Shown one piece after another: positions 1 through 10,800 of a stretch of DNA of 64,000 bases (the stretch's first letter is position 1; every line of letters starts with the position of its first letter). The translations under genes and the position numbers were made by a program. Location of the stretch: the NCBI GenBank assembly GCA_946894095.1, contig OX335665.1, forward strand, positions 8,504,001 to 8,568,000, read 5' to 3'. The notes beneath the pieces are model-generated. The model worked only from the letters and a program-made list of their open reading frames with translations. It ran no database searches and was not told where the DNA came from. The DNA comes from Incurvaria masculella. Its lineage: Eukaryota > Arthropoda > Insecta > Lepidoptera > Incurvariidae.

Positions 1-346
1 GATAATAACGTTGGAATCGATGCATAGACCTGCAACACCACGCGTTGGCACGGGTCAAACATCTTTTCAGACTCTGTCTGGTTGAAATCTAAAAAAACCG
101 GAGATGTGAGAGTCTATTTTGCACAACGAGGCTTCGTATGTAATTTTGTATGCAGGTCGTTTTTCCATGACCGTGAAAATACCCTATAGATTCTCAGATG
201 TTAAAAACAACCCACGAGATGCGGGTATTCCAACATCTCACAAGTAACGTTGCCTATAGGGTCTTCGCTGCGGAACATGGCTTGAAAACTGCATATAACC
301 CTAATCAGCATAGTTTTTGCAACCAGGGACAGGATGTGATCTGCGA

Positions 347-534
347 GCCTATTCTTGGAATTCCGTAATCAGGAAGCGGTTTTGAAAGCGATGTTTTCGA
401 CGGAAAACCTTGATTAAATTTAATACTATGCCCCGGAATATTTTCGCCAAGAATATCGCTTTCAAAACCGATATAAAATCGGTTTTCTTCACTCAGGATT
501 CCTGATTCCAGATTACGGAATTCCAGGAATAGGC
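347..534. repeat. F4 MITE, complete copy
   Basis: Non-coding inverted-repeat element. The left end reads GCCTATTCTTGGAATTCC and the right end carries the reverse complement, ending GGAATAGGCC. The interior holds a second inverted pair (AGCGGTTTTGAAAGCGAT against ATCGCTTTCAAAACCG), so most of it can fold. Related ends occur near 1400, 4827, 5371 and 44875. There is no coding capacity, so a non-autonomous DNA transposon is the best reading. Confidence 0.7.
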
Positions 535-612
535 CTGCTGAACGTACCCCTCGGCGATGCATGAAAAAAAACATACATCCACACCAGAAAGACGTTCCAA
601 CCGTGTACAGCC

Positions 613-1339
613 TTAAGAGAGTCGTTACTCTCTCGATTCCCCATACTACGAGCGATAACCGTTTCCATGCTCGTTATGTTTTAATAGGTTTTTGAAATGT
701 TGGATTGTCAAATATACTGTCAAAATCTATGTCTGTATGTTTAAATTTTTTAATGTACCTTTTACATTGGAAATTATTGGCTAATTAACATTGGAATAGA
801 ATATCTTTTTTTACCTTCATTTTTTATTTTTTTTACTCAAAAATACAGATATTTACAAAAATATCAAAACATGCGGACAAAGAATGAAACTTTCTTAAGT
901 AATAATTTTTTAGGGTTTCGTACCCAAATGGTGCCAACGGAGCCCTATTACTAAGCCTCAGCTGTCCGTCCGTCCGTCCGTCTGTCACAGGGCTGTATCT
1001 CTTGAACCGTAATAGATAGGCACCTGATTTTGCCGCTATAACAACAAATAGGTAATATTTAAAAATAATAAGAATTAAAAGGGGTCCCCATACAAAGAAC
1101 GTGATTTTTTGTGTTCAATCTTGTTCGATGGTACGGAGCCTTTCGTGTGCGAGCCCGACTCGCACTTGGCCGGTTTTTTTATTAAAATCTGACAACTTTT
1201 AGGGACAGGGAAACGTTAGGGGCTGGAAGACGATTTCGCTATTTTAATGGCAGTCGCCATGCAAAAGTGTGCCTTGGCCAATGGACAAAGAATGCATTTC
1301 TTAAAATTTGCAATTCCCGTGACATCACGACAGCCTTAA
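613..1339 (+). repeat. F2 TTAA-flanked MITE, interrupted by an F3 repeat
   Basis: The left end is TTAAGAGAGTCGTTAC and the right end CATCACGACAGCCTTAA; both termini contain TTAA and a short inverted match (GTCGT). The same sequence recurs at 6788, 15718, 18690, 55515 and 60500. The middle is split by an F3 repeat at about 911-1180. The TTAA ends suggest a piggyBac-type target preference, but no transposase for it is visible in this window. Confidence 0.75.
911..1180 (+). repeat. F3 lepidopteran GTCC-rich repeat
   Basis: It begins GGGTTTCGTACCCAAATGG, contains the microsatellite (GTCC)n followed by GTCTGTCACAGGGCTG, and ends with TCGTGTGCGAGCCCGACTCG then CACTTGGCCGG and a T run. The unit is repeated at 21820, 23408, 30737, 56102 and 60672. 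The family is, from memory, very common in Lepidoptera. Here it sits inside the F2 copy. Confidence 0.8.
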
Positions 1340-1478
1340 TAACCCATGTAAAATCCGTCAAGAAACTCGCTCCGATAAAAGCGGTTTTCTCTATAGAAAA
1401 AATCCTGATTCCTGGACACGGAATTCCAAGAATAGGCCTCCTTACCAATGCCTCCACAATAATGTATTATTTCGTCAG

Positions 1479-1695
1479 TATACTGAAAGACGACAAAGGA
1501 AGCTTATTAAAGGGTTTAAAAAACTTCAGTGTCCCAGCAATATTACCTTGCACTGTACCCGATGCGACCATTTTTCACGGCCACCGGAAACTGAAAACCG
1601 CCCGGTGTTTAGCGGCTTTGGGTGCTCTGAAACATTTAACAGCCTCAGCTAAGTTGCTCGCAAAGTATAGACGGTGTCTGCGCAAACTAAAATAA
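1479..1695 (+). CDS. possible terminal exon of an unknown host gene
   Basis: A possible acceptor (ATTTCGTCAG) at 1478 precedes 217 bases open to a stop at 1693-1695. The reading is basic and ends in a lysine/arginine-rich tail (AKYRRCLRKLK). An AATAAA signal lies at 1807-1812, as expected for a 3' UTR. Against it, the open frame continues upstream into MITE sequence, no donor exon is visible, and another frame is also open for most of this stretch. The family is not recognised. Confidence 0.28.
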
Positions 1696-1806
1696 TGAAT
1701 GAATTTATTCATATATGGTTATTCATTTAGAAAAAATACAATTACAGAGAGTAAAATTTTGTTATTACCATAGTTATTACGTAATTTTAGGACTGTTTGT
1801 TGCCTG

Positions 1807-1812
1807 AATAAA
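1807..1812 (+). terminator. candidate poly(A) signal AATAAA
   Basis: A canonical AATAAA lies 112 bases after the stop of the possible terminal exon at 1479-1695. AT-rich DNA yields such hexamers by chance, so it supports the exon only weakly. Confidence 0.25.
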
Positions 1813-1828
1813 ATACAATTTATAAAAA

Positions 1829-2060
1829 AACTAGCTGAGGTACCCGGCTCCGCTCGGGTCAATGTCGTTTTTGATTGATGGCGGGCTGACCTAAAAGGCT
1901 AGTCGATGCTACTTCACGAACAGATTGGACAATGTATCTACTTACAAAATTGGATCGCGGGACGTAGCCGCATTTTTTAAATCTGTAATATCTTCGAAAA
2001 TATTCATTTAAATCATATGCTGTAAAGGGCCATATAGATCTATATTAAATCAACAATGTA
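1829..2060 (+). repeat. interspersed repeat starting CTAGCTGAGGTACCCGGCTC
   Basis: The start (GGTACCCGGCTCCGCTCGGG) is shared with copies near 26216 and 52764, whose far ends carry AAAGAGTAACAAACATCC and an (ATCC)n tract. Only the first part is recognisable here; the end is approximate. It is probably a short interspersed element or LINE 3' end. From 2060 to 2359 I see AT-rich sequence with no further feature. Confidence 0.45.
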
Positions 2061-2359
2061 TTTAAGGTATTTAATTGGATAAGGATTAATGCTGTATTGG
2101 TTAAAATCGCTTTGAAAATTAGCCATTATTTGACGTAAAAAGTAAATGAAAAAAAAAATTTATTGTGGTATATTCATAAGAGATAGACATAAACCATCGC
2201 GGAGTTTTCTGTAGACCTTTTTAATGTGTACAATACTTAGTACATTATTTTGATAAATCTCGTAGGGTTCAGCTTGCGTTTGCAATGTAATCGAAAAAAA
2301 AAAAATATATTTACGACATCACACTAGAAACCTAAAAAATAAAAGTATTTCTCAACTAT

Positions 2360-2909
2360 TTAAGGTGGCCCAACCCGCTCATCTCCCCATACAAAAGGGG
2401 AAAGAAGATCACGCCCTCATTTCTTGTCAGAGATCCAAAATTTTGCTCAAAAAAGCTTTATTTGATCGAACTAGATGTCTGATGACCATTGGCATTGTAA
2501 AATTGTGTTTGGTTTCTAAGTTATAAGGTCCGAAAGTTCGAATTTTTCGTGCGTTTTATACAATAACTTTCACCTCGGCTTACGCAATGATAAAGTAAGA
2601 ACATCTTAGAAAAAATAGTCATCAGACATAGCTTATTTAATCAAGATTTATAATCTATTTGGTTTTTGTTAGATTTTTTACTACAGCGGTCGTGGTTTAC
2701 TTTTAGCTATAAGTCGTTTTGAAATTAAAATTTTCGTAAATCTTACCAAATCATACACTATGCACGTTGTCTTTTTTGTGGACATGTTGCATCTTCCTCA
2801 TCACGGAGCCGGTCTTTTTCTTTGAAACAGAGAAGGTCCCAGAGCGCAACAGCACGGTTTTGTACCGTGCCCGCGAATGAGTTAGGCCCGCCGGGTTGGG
2901 CCACCTTAA
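2360..2909 (+). repeat. F1 MITE, complete copy
   Basis: TTAA followed by GGTGGCCCAACCCG at the left, and CGGGTTGGGCCACC followed by TTAA at the right. The interior is about 520 bp, non-coding, with stretches such as TCACGGAGCC and GAAGGTCCCAGAGCGC that recur in all family copies. The inverted ends plus TTAA at both edges fit a piggyBac-like non-autonomous transposon. Eight further copies lie in this window. Confidence 0.85.
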
Positions 2910-3197
2910 TGTATGTTATTGTACATAAAAACCTTCCTCTTCAATCACTCTATTTATTAAAAAAAACCGCATCAAAATCCGTTTTAAAGATTTTGTTTTA
3001 AAGATTTAAGCATACATAGGGATATAGCGGTATAGGGACAGGGAAAGCGACTTTGTTTTATACTATGTAGTGATAAACATTCGATATTGCGCCTCTCGAA
3101 TTTGTAAGCAAACCAAGTCAGTGTAAACCATAGATTAAAGAGGACAGTATAGATATGTATGTAACGTCATACAACGTACAAAATTCGCCGAAAACTG

Positions 3198-3224
3198 ATT
3201 TCATTTCATTTCATTTCATTTATT
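3198..3224 (+). repeat. (TCATT)n microsatellite
   Basis: About five units of TCATT. The flank from 2910 to 3197 is AT-rich, with no gene or repeat that I recognise. Confidence 0.7.
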
Positions 3225-3237
3225 TATTCAACTTCTA

Positions 3238-4183
3238 CAGCGGGAGCACAAATGAAAGTGGACACTTGTCGAGCTAGAGGGATAAGACATTTTGTCGAGG
3301 ATTTTTATCAACTGTGATAGCACAAACGGGGAGCTCGATTAATTTATCGAGATCGAGTGTTAACTCGATAGAGAGTGGCAACACCCACCGTTTTGTCCAC
3401 AAGAACTGTCACTTTAAACCTCCCGACCCTGGCTGTGTTCGCGCAGACTGCTCCATGATATTCAGTGCAAGGAACAAGAAATAGCGTTATACAGAATAGC
3501 GGCGAACAAAATGCCATTTCCTGCAAATCGCCTACACCTAAGTTATTTCGAATTGAATTTCGTATAGATGCACAATTAAGTACGTTTTTAATGAATTTAG
3601 ATAAAAATTGCTTGGTTTAGCGCATTTGCCTTGTTAGATTAGAAGGATTGTAGTTTATCTAATGTCAATGTGACGTTAATCTCTGCACTTTTTTCGTTTT
3701 CCCGTTCAGCTGGAGCGTTGCTCTAAGCCGTTCCGCCTGATTGCTTCCTATAACGGAAAGTAAAGGATGGAATGGAAACGTCTTTGCCCAAACAAACCCA
3801 TCCATCTTTTGCTCTTATGACCGCTTTTCCCATGTCTTTGAACCATGAAAACGTTAAGAAACGCCTGTGCCATCGCCACTACATACGCACATATTCGTAA
3901 CACGAACAAACACCTCCTTCTAGGATTTAATACACCCTCCCGGTGGTGGTGACAATATTATCCTCAACAAACGTCAAATTAGTGGGATTAAATTTATTTG
4001 TGCTTCCACAAATGGACAAAATTTATTCTTTGTCGAGATTTGTCTATGGTGTGGGTTTATTTTGACAACCTCACTCGACATAGCATTGCTTATGCTATCA
4101 GTTGGCGACAAGTGTCCCGCACACAAGATAAAGCCTATGTACGTAAGTTTGTCGACCAGATAAAATTATTTGTGCTCCCGCTG
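3238..4183. repeat. element with CAGCGGGAGCACAAAT inverted ends
   Basis: The sequence CAGCGGGAGCACAAAT at 3238-3253 is exactly inverted at 4168-4183 (ATTTGTGCTCCCGCTG). Nearby pieces are also inverted or echoed (GACACTTGTCGA against GCGACAAGTGTC). The intervening 0.9 kb has no convincing coding frame. It is probably a MITE or a deleted DNA transposon. Confidence 0.5.
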
Positions 4184-4607
4184 CTGGTAGTAAAACAACA
4201 CTAAGTCATGTCACAATTTGATTGATCCGCGGATTCGATCAACCAGTGAAGAAGAACCCGCAAAGAAACTTCACTGGTCTATAAATTATGATTTTTTTGG
4301 TCCTTTTTTTTATTTTTTTTATTTTAGATAGTACTATGATATTTTCTCTATATTTCCTCTTTAATCTATTGTGAAAACCACTGATGCGAACGAATACGTG
4401 GGTACGCTGCGACCATACGAACAAGTTGCGTTCGCCGCTCCCGTCCTTCCTGGCTCGCGCCGGAACTCCATGACACTTTTTCTCCCTTCTCTGTTCTGTG
4501 GCTTCTATATTTCAGTATTCCACCGGTTATTAGGCTAGGCACAATGACGTCGCGCCGCCGTGTTGCGGCGACAATGCCGCCGTCGACGGTACGCACTATG
4601 GCGGGAC

Positions 4608-4700
4608 AATGCGGCGGCGGGGGTGGTGCGGGGGTGGCGTGGGGGCGGCGCAGGGGAGGCGCGGGGGTGGCGCGGGGGCGGCGGGGGCGGTGGGGGCGGC
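4608..4700 (+). repeat. G-rich tandem repeat of GGGGGTGGCGCG type
   Basis: The plus strand is nearly all G and C, with repeated runs of three to five G separated by T, C or A (GGGGGTGGCG-like units). It lies in a GC-rich block (about 4540-4800) within AT-rich DNA. Open frames on both strands here are low-complexity artefacts. The G runs could form G-quadruplexes. A promoter or CpG-rich 5' exon is possible but not shown. From 4200 to 4540 I see nothing. Confidence 0.6.
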
Positions 4701-4826
4701 CGACGCATTGTCCTCGCGTCTTTGACGTCCGCCGCGGCGAGCCGCAATCACTCTGCGCGACTGGGGTGGCCGCGCTTCGTGTCTCGGAACTGGGACACCT
4801 GGCGTTCGACATTCTCGAGACCGCCA

Positions 4827-4945
4827 GGCATATTCCTGGAATTCCTTAATCGGGAATCTGGAATCCTGTGTCTAGAAAACCGCTTTTGTAACGGTTTTCA
4901 AAGAGATTTTCTTGACGAAAAGATTCCTGAGCATAGTATTTGATC
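4827..4945 (+). repeat. F4 MITE half copy
   Basis: It carries the left end of the family (ATTCCTGGAATTCC) and the interior hairpin AACCGCTTTTGTAACGGTTTT, but no matching right end. It is a truncated copy. Confidence 0.55.
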
Positions 4946-5370
4946 TCTTTCCCTAAAATATGGCCGAGAGAGGTAATGGCTGTGCCTGGCGTGATGCTCG
5001 TGGACGGGTGCTGTGTGTGGGGACTGGCCTGCTCCAATTGGCAACGTGTGAGTTGGTGGGGATAGTCTTTGCAAATAAAATGATATTTGTCATGAACTGT
5101 TGCATACCGCATGAATTATATTTTTTTGTAAATTCATGTTAATTTAGTGTTTTACCTATGTTTTTGTTAAAAAAATTGACAAACACTTTTGGTAAATTTA
5201 GACTAAGTGGACGTTAAAACAAAACAACGGAGTTTCTTTCCAGTTCTTCTTCGCTGTGTTTTGTTTTGCTGAACTGGCTAATGATGTTAAAATATGACAA
5301 ATCCGAGTGCAGTGTACTATCTATGGATGATGAATAAACAATACAATACAAAAAGTGTCGAGACCAGCTG

Positions 5371-5446
5371 GCCTATTCCTGGAATTCCGTAATCAGGAAT
5401 CCTGAGACTAGAAAACCTTAAATATTTCGGGATCATAGTATTTCAA
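5371..5446 (+). repeat. F4 MITE half copy
   Basis: It begins GGCCTATTCCTGGAATTCCG, continues with TAATCAGGAATCCTGAG, and fades out after about 75 bases. No right end is present. Confidence 0.55.
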
Positions 5447-5476
5447 TTTCCATTGAAAAAATCATTATCTTATTTT

Positions 5477-5882
5477 TAACCGACTTCAAAAAAGGAGGAG
5501 ATTATCAATTCGTCTGTATGTTTTTTTTTTATGTTTGTTACCTCATAACTTTTGCCTGGGTGAACCGATTTGTATGATTAGTTTTTTAAATGATAGCTAG
5601 TGCTTCCCAAGTGGTCCCATTTTAATTTGGTTAAGTTCTGACAATGATATCCATGAGAAAATCAAATAAGTCTTAAATTTGTATTAAGATGTGCATTTTT
5701 GTAGTTACGATTTCTTTTATTTTTTGAGTCGGTGTCAGCCAAGGTTAGGTTAGGTTAGGTTAGGTTCTCTTGATTGGCGCAGCGCGTGCCCGGCTGACGC
5801 CGACTCAAAAATTAACAAAAATCGGAACTACAAAAATGGAAAAATATTTTTTACTTTTTAGTGCTTTTTCTTTGAAGTCGGT
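5477..5882. repeat. F5 palindromic element with telomere-like insert
   Basis: The left edge is TAACCGACTTCAAA and the right edge TTTGAAGTCGG. The right half is a long palindrome built on TTTTTGAGTCGGTGTCAGCC and its complement, the same as the palindrome at 16161-16384. The two arms flank a short TTAGG-type array at 5743-5766. No protein is encoded. It resembles a common lepidopteran MITE. Confidence 0.7.
5743..5766 (+). repeat. interstitial (GGTTA)n telomere-type array
   Basis: Four full GGTTA units plus GGTT. TTAGG is the canonical insect telomere repeat. The matching position in the 16.2-kb copy of the host element has no such array, so the units were gained or lost within the family. Confidence 0.75.
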
Positions 5883-6251
5883 TTTTTTATTTTTTTATTT
5901 CGACGGTCACTTTGTTCGAATAGCTCAAATAGTTTGTGCGCAGTCAGCCGGCACGCGTAGTCTGGTCACCCTACCGCAGCGACGGTCCGCCTGCATTAAT
6001 ATTTTTGCTCATTTTTTCCCCCCCGCCTTTTGTTTCGCTTTCTTCTAATTTCCCGCCGGCCCGCGCCGCGGCTGCCTGCAACCAGTACACGCAGACTTTT
6101 GCTGATGCAACAGCCTTGCAGCGGTACGCTCAGATGTTTCAGACAGCTATGTAGGTACAGCGCACAGATAAAAACATTTAGGAGATGTGCCATTTAGCGC
6201 GGCTATTATGAGACCCGCTGTCTCCAATTTTGTGATAATACTAACCCTACT

Positions 6252-6791
6252 TTAAGGCGGCCCAACCCGGCGGGCCTAACTCATTCGCGGGCACGGTACG
6301 AAACCGTGCTGTTGCGCTCTGGGACCTTCTCTGTATTAAAGAATAAGACAGGCTCCGTGATGACGAAGATGCAACATGTCCACAAAAAAGACAATGGGCA
6401 TAGTGTATGATTTACGAAAATTTTAATTTCAAAACGACTTATAGCTAAAAGTAAACTACGACCGCTGTAGTAAAAAATCGAACACAAACCAAATAGATTA
6501 TAAATCTTGATTAAATAAGCTATGTCTGATGACTAATCTTTTTAAGATGTTCTTACTTTATCATTGCGTAATCCACCTCCAAAGTTATTGTATAAAACGC
6601 GCGAAAAATGCGAACTTTCGGACCTTATAACTTAGAAACCAAACACAATTTTACAATGCCAATGGTCATCAGACATCTAGTGCGATCAAATAAAGCTATT
6701 TTGAGCAAAATTTTGGATCTCTGACAAGAAATATGGGCGTGATCTTCTTTCCCCTTTTGTATGGGGAGATGAGCGGGATGGGCCACCTTAA
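6252..6791 (-). repeat. F1 MITE, complete copy
   Basis: Inverse orientation to the 2360 copy: the end with CGGCGGGCCTAACTCATTCG comes first and the end with CTCATCTCCCCATAC last. TTAA is present at both edges. The right TTAA also starts the adjoining F2 fragment. Confidence 0.85.
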
Positions 6792-6962
6792 AAGAGTCTT
6801 TACCCTATAAATTCCCCATACTACGGGCGATAACTGTTTCCATGCTCTTAATGTTATACATGGTTTCTGAAATTTTGAATTCTAAAATATGTTCTAGAAA
6901 TCTATGTCTGTATGTTTTTTTTTTATTTACCCTTTAAAACGGAAAATTATTGGCTAAAAAAA
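6788..6962 (+). repeat. F2 MITE 5' fragment
   Basis: TTAAAAGAGTCTTTACCC and the following 150 bases match the left part of the F2 family; the rest is missing. It abuts the F1 copy at a shared TTAA. Confidence 0.65.
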
Positions 6963-7029
6963 TTAAATGATTATAATAATAAAACCGTTTTATTCCTTAA
7001 TTTATGTAAATACATATGATACTTTTGAG

Positions 7030-7034
7030 GTTAC
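7030..7034. repeat. target-site duplication GTTAC (left)
   Basis: GTTAC directly precedes the outer LTR base at 7035 and is repeated at 14547-14551 directly after the other LTR. A five-base duplication is normal for BEL/Pao integrases. Confidence 0.85.
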
Positions 7035-7892
7035 TGTGAAGGATCGTAGCTCAGGAGGACGGTGCTTCCAGGTTGCCTCGACGATCCGCCGGGTCTCGAT
7101 GCTGACGGCGGTCACACGGGAAGAGATGCGGGGCGCGCGAAATAATAAGACTCTTTTCTTGCTCTACGGTACCGCAGGCGGTGCGCACCGGAGCGAGTCG
7201 CAGATACGCCCACTCGAGACGGGCGAACGTAGTACCAGGGTCCTTAGCGGAGCGTACACTCACGCTAGAGCAACGGACGAACAGCCAGTCGGTCCGGACG
7301 AAAGTCCGGCCACCGAGACCCTCTGGCTGCGTCAACGACACCGGCAGTGAGCAAGCTCAACAGTCCGGCACGTCCGTGCTCTATCGGAAGGCTGGCAGAG
7401 TGTACACTCGCGCTCTCCCAAAACCGAACCGAAGCTCAAGGTAGTGGTGCCAACTCTAGGTGAACCCTGGTAGGAGCTCTAACCCGAACTGATTTTCTGG
7501 GCCGAAACGTGCGGTTTATCATCGCGCCAGAGCGACCGCCGGCGACGCGCCTCCCGCCCCTTGCGCTGGGCCGCCGGCCAATAGGATCGCTCCGTACAGC
7601 GCCCCCGCGCGTCTCGGCCCGAGTACCGCTATGCGTGACTCATCATAACGGTACTCTGCGATGACTCATACTTTTGTTTACCGTCTCGAGTGAACATCTC
7701 AGCTATCGCTCCAGTGAAACACAGTCTGCGGTATATTTTATTCAATATTACTAAAACTAATGACATACAAGCTATTTTACAAAGTAATTACAGTATAACT
7801 TTATTACAAGCTAACATTATTTATTTACAGTATTAAAAACCTAGTTCAAATTACATTTTCAATATCATTCTAATCTGTTGTCGTCCTGAACA
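7035..7892 (-). repeat. 3' LTR of the BEL/Pao element
   Basis: 858 bp. In element orientation it begins TGTTCAGGACG and ends CCTTCACA. Compared with the other LTR it carries 12 extra bases (around 7290-7310, between GTCCGG repeats). In element orientation it has AATAAA-type motifs in the AT-rich first third that could serve in polyadenylation. The last codons and stop of pol lie inside it. Confidence 0.93.
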
Positions 7893-10800
7893 TTCTCCCG
7901 CCGTCGCTGCTCGCCACGATCATTCCCTGGCAGGACGACGATCCTCTTCGCCGGCCGCCTCATGATCTTGCCCCCGCCCAGACGGACGTCGACGACTCGG
8001 ACGATGTTGTCTGGGCCCGGGTGCACGGCCTCGATGCGTCCGCGCGGCCAGGTGTTGCGTGGCAGGTGCGGGTCCGCGACGATGACGACGTCGCCGACGA
8101 CGGGGGTTCCTCCGCTCCCTCTTGGCTCCCGCCGGTGCTGCAGTTGAGGCAGGTACTCCCGCACCCAGCACCTCCAGAAGACGTCAGCCAGCCACTGCGC
8201 CCGCCGCCAGAGCGCCTTTGCCGTGATGTCATCGGCGCTGAAGTTCCCCGGCGGCGGCGTGCTGCTCGCTGCGCCCAGCAGGATGTGGTTCGGTGTCAGC
8301 GCCTCGACGTCTTCTGGTGACACGGCGACGTGGGTGAGCGGGCGGGAGTTCACCGTGTTCTCCGCCTCAGCCAGCAGTGTAGTCAGCGTCTCTTCGAAGG
8401 GGTAGCGCTCCTTCAGGGTGACGTCCAGGGCCGTTTTCACAGACCGGACGAGGCGTTCCCATGCTCCGCCCATGTAGGGAGCTCCAGGTGGGATGTACCG
8501 CCACTCGATCAGCTTGTTGGTCGCTGCTTCTTCTGCTGCCTCGTACGCCTTCTTCAGCTCGCCTTCTGCTCCCTTGAAGTTGGTCCCGTTGTCGCAGTGG
8601 ATAGCCTTCGGGCAGCCCCGTCTTGCGATGAACCGGCGGAGTGCTGCTACCGCCGAGTCAGCGCTCAGGGACGCCGCGACTTCCAGGTGGACGGCTCTGA
8701 TGGTGAGGCAGGTGAAGAGCGCGACGTATCGCTTCTCATGGTGGCGGCCGACTGTGATCTCGACCGGTCCGAAGTAGTCCAGGCCGACATAGCTGAACGG
8801 CCTCACGTGGTGTGCCAGCCTCGCTGCAGGGTGGTCTCCAGTGGCAGGAGAGACTGGTAGCGCCTTCTTCACTCGGCACAGCAGGCAACTCTTGAGCGCG
8901 GAGCGGACCGAAGGTCGCAGGCGGACGATCCAGTATCTCGCCTGGAGTTCGTTCACGACGGTCTCGACGCCCCCGTGGTGTAGTTGTCGATGTACATGGT
9001 CGATGTACAGCCGCACGTACGGGTGGTTTCCGTCCAGGACCGCCGGTCGAAGCTGGTCGCCCCCGATGTCCTTGACTGCTGCGATGCGGCTCTTCAGCCT
9101 TAGCAGCCCCCGCTCTTCAATGATGAGAGCCAGCTGCGCCAGTCTGTCTTGCTTGCAGGGCGGCTGACCAGCCTCGATTCTCTTGAATTCTGCTCCGAAT
9201 GATTGCCGCTGGGAGTGCTTCACCAGCAGATGTTCTGCGGCTTTCAGCAGTCTCGCTTCTAGGGGCCTGTACTTGATCGGCTCCTGTGTCGGCTCGGTCT
9301 TCTTCTTCTGTGCTGTCTGGCGCCTGGCCGGGCTTCGCTTGCTTCTTGTCCTCTTCCGTCGGCCCGCTGCGGCTGTTTCGGTCTTCCTGCGCACCAGCTC
9401 CACAAACTGAAGTACTCGAGCTGTGGTGCGGACCAGCCTTAGCCAGGACGAGAAGCGCTGCACGTCAGGTACAGGGGCGTCGTTCTTGATTCCGTGGTCG
9501 ACGGCGGCATTTGTCTTCTCTTCTTCAGTTCTCTTCTGGGATGCCGGTCTTTCGGTTTCTTTCGGCCAACTAGATTCGTGCTGCCGGAGGAATGCCGGTC
9601 CCTTGAACCACCGGTGCTGAGAGTTGAAGTCCGGTGGTGTGGCGCGGGTACCATCATCTGCTGCGTTCTCCTTCGTGGGTACCCAGCGCCATTCGTTGAC
9701 CTTAGTCAGGTCTTCTATCTCGGCCAGTCTGTGTGCCACGAACGTTTTGAATGTTCGTGGATCGGACCGGATCCATGCCAGGACCGTCGTCGAGTCAGAC
9801 CAAAATGTTCTGCGCGTTGCCTTCCACTCGTGTTCTGCTTCGACCGTGGCTGCTAGGCGGCTTCCCAATAACGCGGCCTGTAGCTCGAGGCGAGGGATCG
9901 AAGTCGGCTTCAGCGGGGTGACGCGGCTTTTTGCACACGCCAGCGCCACTTCAATTGAACCGTCAGGTCGAGTGAACCTCCAGTACACTGCCGCGGCGTA
10001 AGCAGACTCGCTGGCGTCGACGAACGTGTGTAGCTCTCTTGATTTGTTCTGGCATACGTCATAGCAGCGACGTATTCGCAGGCTGCTCAGCTTTTTCAGG
10101 TTGACCAACCACTCGTCCCAAGGCTCTTTTAGCTCGGCTGGCAGCTCCTCATCCCAGCCGGTCCCCATCCGCCATGTGTCCTGTAGGAGGCGCTTCGTAG
10201 GAGTGATGACAGGTGTCACCAAGCCGAGTGGGTCGAAGAGCGACATCACGATGCTGAGAGCCTCCCTCTTCGTCGGCATCCGCTGGGCGTGCAGCACTTC
10301 CTTCGACGTTCGGCCGAAGTTTAGCGCGTAGCTGAGGCGATCGGCCTCCACGTCCCAGCGCATCCCCAGGGTCTTTTCATAGTTTGTGTGTCCGCCCAGC
10401 TCGACATGTTCTGCCGCTGTCTCTTCATTGGGCACTGTCCCTTTGTGGTTGGACGCCCATCCACGCAGCTCGAAGCCCGCTGCCTTGTGGATGCTGGCAA
10501 CTTCTTTAGCGACGCGTCGGGCTTCCACTGCAGAGTCAAAGCTTTGTAGATAATCGTCCATGTAGTGGTTCCGGACCACTGCATTAGCTGCTTCCGGGTG
10601 ACTCTCGCTGAAGCTCTCCGCGTTCTTGTTCTTTATGAAGATGGCGGTGCATGGCGATGACGCGGCGCCAAACACCACTGACGTCATTCTGTATTCTGTC
10701 GGCGCTCCGTCACCTTGACCCCTCCAGAGGAAACGAAGCGCGTCCCTGTCTTCTTGTCTCATCTTGATTTGGAGGAACATTTCCTTTACGTCTGCTGTGA

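Noticed and set aside
305..574. 89-codon minus-strand frame
   Set aside because: Covers the F4 MITE palindrome; no protein family resemblance.
4366..4943. Overlapping frames of 70-148 codons with Pro/Arg/Gly-rich products
   Set aside because: Low-complexity readings of a G-rich tandem repeat on both strands.
7051..7444. Open frames of 87-127 codons in the LTR, repeated at 13702-14098
   Set aside because: They lie wholly in the LTRs, occur in several frames at once and change with the 12-bp indel. Non-coding.
7893..7902. An env gene between pol and the 3' LTR
   Set aside because: Pol runs directly into the LTR, with no room for another frame.
7920..10580. Many open frames on both strands across the pol region
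   Set aside because: They overlap the 1,132-residue pol frame in other frames. High GC content removes stops, and none has family resemblance.
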